Under the pieces are notes generated by a model, which searched no databases, had not been told where the DNA came from, and saw nothing but the letters and a program-made list of their open reading frames with translations. From assembly GCA_017622055.1 (NCBI GenBank), contig JAGARY010000195.1, positions 1 to 6,570 on the forward strand: 6,570 nt of DNA. The letters are read 5' to 3'. How positions within the stretch are numbered: the stretch's first letter is position 1; each line of letters begins with the position of its first letter. A program made the translations under genes and the position numbers. The DNA comes from Treponema sp. (lineage in GTDB: Bacteria > Spirochaetota > Spirochaetia > Treponematales > Treponemataceae). Shown piece by piece: positions 5,198 to 6,570 of this stretch.

Positions 5198-5839
5198 ATG
5201 AATTATTCTGTTATTATTGTAGATGACCACCCTCTTTTCAGTAGAGGACTTAGCCAACTCATTGAAACTCAAAATGATTTTAAAGTTATAGGAATTGCAA
5301 AGGATAGAGCCGAAGCATTGTCTCTTTTAGATTCAAAAAAACCAGACCTTGTTATTGCAGACTTAAATCTTGGACAAGAAGACGGATTAGAATTAATAAA
5401 AGATTGTCTAGCTTTTAATCCACACCTAAAAGTGCTTGTAATTTCAATGCACGATGAAAGATTTTATGCAGAACGAGCTTTAAAAGCTGGAGCAAAAGGT
5501 TACATTATGAAAGAAGAAGCTGAAACAAATGTAATCTCGGCAATAAAGACAGTAATTAATGGTGATATTTATTTAAGCGAAAATGAAAAAGCAAGACTTG
5601 GTGATGTATTATCAAATACACAAAAAGGACCTTTTGATACAATAAATTCACTTTCAGACAGACAATTACAAATTTTCACACTTATTGGAAAAGGACTTGG
5701 CACTGTAGATATTGCTTCAAAACTAAATTTAAGCATAAAAACAATTGATACACATAAAGAAAACATAAAAGCAAAACTACACTGTGCTTCTTCTGCTGAA
5801 CTTAGACAAATGGCCATAGAATGGACAAACAATAGTTAG
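5198..5839 (+). CDS. NarL/FixJ-type response regulator (receiver plus LuxR helix-turn-helix)
   Basis: This 213-residue DNA-binding response regulator is the likely phosphate acceptor from the HisKA_3 kinase encoded divergently next to it; this kinase class normally pairs with this regulator class. The receiver spans about 1-120 with all key residues present: acidic pair Asp9/Asp10 in VIIVDDHPLF, phosphoacceptor Asp55 in PDLVIADLNLG, Ser83 in VLVISMHDE, and Lys105 in KGYIMKEE. The LuxR/GerE domain occupies about 150-210, with SLSDRQLQIFTLIGKGLGT followed by the recognition region LSIKTIDTHKENIKAKL. Length is normal for the family. It probably binds the 46-base divergent promoter region and could control its own gene, the kinase and the linked CHR transporter; this is inferred from position. 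The ATG at 5198 begins the family homology and lies seven bases after a -10 box. No terminator is visible before the next gene. Confidence 0.96.
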   Translation: MNYSVIIVDDHPLFSRGLSQLIETQNDFKVIGIAKDRAEALSLLDSKKPDLVIADLNLGQEDGLELIKDCLAFNPHLKVLVISMHDERFYAERALKAGAKGYIMKEEAETNVISAIKTVINGDIYLSENEKARLGDVLSNTQKGPFDTINSLSDRQLQIFTLIGKGLGTVDIASKLNLSIKTIDTHKENIKAKLHCASSAELRQMAIEWTNNS

Positions 5840-5852
5840 TAAAAAAATAATT

Positions 5853-5880
5853 TTGCATTATGTCAATTATATATTATACT
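5853..5880 (+). promoter_or_regulatory. Candidate promoter of the winged-helix regulator gene
   Basis: TATACT (5875-5880) is a good -10 box, with a partial -35 TTGCAT (5853-5858) at a 16-base spacing. A start near 5887 would give a leader of about 19 bases that retains the Shine-Dalgarno AAGGA (5892-5896), nine bases from ATG. The -10 box lies in the left arm of the hairpin at 5870-5908. Confidence 0.5.
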
Positions 5881-5908
5881 TTTCTTAATATAAGGAAAGT
5901 ATAGTATG
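5870..5908 (+). repeat. Near-perfect 18-bp inverted repeat covering -10 box, Shine-Dalgarno and ATG
   Basis: The left arm 5870-5887 and right arm 5891-5908 are separated by ATA (5888-5890). Fifteen of 18 pairs are Watson-Crick, and the inner core reads TATACTTTTCTTA against TAAGGAAAGTATA. The three exceptions (5870/5908, 5874/5904, 5883/5895) are all T opposite G, which pair as U-G in plus-strand RNA. The right arm contains AAGGA and the start codon. It could be an operator, or an RNA hairpin that blocks translation in transcripts reading through from the response-regulator gene. Confidence 0.7.
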
Positions 5909-6570
5909 ACTATTTGCATTTACTCCCCTATTTTAGAATTAGCAGAAGTTATTGCAGAAAACATAGAAGAAACTGGGGAAGTTTGTTTTAAATTTTCAAC
6001 TTCTTCATCTTTAACTGAATTCCTAACATCAATAAAACATTTACCAGATTTACTTATTCTTGATTACACATGTTATAACCACGAGTTTTTTAATATTCAA
6101 CCAACACTAAAATCAATAAACAAACTTTTTCCAGTAATTTTTTACAACGATCCTTGTTTAATACACCCTAAAAGAACTTTGCATTGGGAAACTCAACTTA
6201 AATTACTTTATAACATTACAGAAAGAGAACAATTAGATAAATATAAACAAGTCTTTGAAAAAATTGAAGCAATTGTGGAATCTCCTGAATTAAAAAGATA
6301 CATTCCATTAATGCAAACACCACTTCCTTTTCCAAAAAATGAATCAAAAACAAAAACACTATTTTCAAAACTTCAAATTGACACATCTTTATCATTACTT
6401 AATTTCAAAAAAAGATGTAATTTAGCAGAAAATTTATATTATTTACTTTTGATATTCTATAATAATCGAGAAACACCACTTTCAATCGAAGAAATAATTG
6501 ATTTATACAAAAAAGATAAAAAGCAAATTACAGAACAATCGTTACGAGTTTCAATTTCAAGACTAAAATC
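5906..6570 (+). CDS. Atypical response regulator: degenerate receiver plus winged-helix domain (runs off right edge)
   Basis: An open frame of 221 complete codons from ATG at 5906 reaches the window edge without a stop. The first ~100 residues resemble a receiver: MTICIYSPILELAEVIAENI opens like a first strand and helix, and HLPDLLILDYTCYN (45-58) matches the third strand with Asp53 at the phosphoacceptor position. The acidic pair expected near residues 6-10 is absent, and the strand-4 Thr/Ser position appears to be Tyr80 or Asn81 (PVIFYNDP), so conventional phosphorylation is doubtful. After a linker (about 105-165), residues about 170-221 look like an OmpR-type winged helix: NLAENLYYLLLIFYN, then PLSIEEIIDLY, then QSLRVSISRLKS. 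The recognition helix is essentially complete at the edge, so probably only a short end is missing. A Shine-Dalgarno AAGGA lies nine bases upstream. The family assignment is by pattern only, and the regulated genes are unknown. Confidence 0.82.
   Translation, partial: MTICIYSPILELAEVIAENIEETGEVCFKFSTSSSLTEFLTSIKHLPDLLILDYTCYNHEFFNIQPTLKSINKLFPVIFYNDPCLIHPKRTLHWETQLKLLYNITEREQLDKYKQVFEKIEAIVESPELKRYIPLMQTPLPFPKNESKTKTLFSKLQIDTSLSLLNFKKRCNLAENLYYLLLIFYNNRETPLSIEEIIDLYKKDKKQITEQSLRVSISRLK

Noticed and set aside
5861..5866. TTGACA on the minus strand downstream of the response regulator as an antisense promoter
   Set aside because: No acceptable -10 box lies 16-18 bases further along the minus strand.
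1..6570. Mobile elements, CRISPR arrays, tRNA or rRNA genes
   Set aside because: No transposase or integrase, spaced direct repeats, cloverleaf or rRNA-like sequence was seen on either strand.

Overview
This 6.57-kb window is AT-rich bacterial DNA, gene-dense and using the standard code. The combination of a split CHR-family transporter pair, a cytoplasmic LacI-fold domain ending in an SCGC motif fused to a histidine kinase, and an NfeD/QmcA pair best fits a low-GC spirochaete, probably a host-associated or rumen-type Treponema. That assignment is inferred from protein style, not from a marker gene. No mobile element, CRISPR array, tRNA or rRNA was seen, and no gene-free stretch exceeds about 90 bases.

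Layout: (1) 1-360, minus strand: the 5' half of deoD (purine nucleoside phosphorylase), cut by the window edge. (2) 449-1834, plus strand: a two-gene operon for an NfeD-like membrane protein and a QmcA-type SPFH protein. It ends at a hairpin terminator that lies inside the 3' end of the convergent gene. (3) 5151-1836, minus strand: a probable three-gene operon, comprising a 701-residue soluble histidine kinase with a LacI/GalR-type ligand-binding domain, followed by two short CHR proteins that together should form one transporter. (4) 5198-5839, plus strand: a NarL/LuxR-type response regulator, divergent from the kinase across only 46 bases and almost certainly its partner. (5) 5906 to the right edge, plus strand: an incomplete gene for an atypical receiver plus winged-helix regulator.

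The likely logic of the right part is that a small molecule, perhaps a sugar-like compound, is sensed in the cytoplasm. The kinase then passes phosphate to the response regulator, which may control the shared promoter region and hence the linked transporter. The CHR substrate is unknown, and chromate should not be assumed.

Three regulatory patterns stand out. Four promoter-proximal genes (deoD, nfeD, kinase, response regulator) have a good -10 box ending 6-7 bases before ATG and no Shine-Dalgarno, so their mRNAs are predicted to be leaderless, while the distal operon genes do have Shine-Dalgarno sequences. The kinase and regulator promoters overlap back to back. A near-perfect 18-bp hairpin buries the ribosome-binding site and start codon of the last regulator gene.
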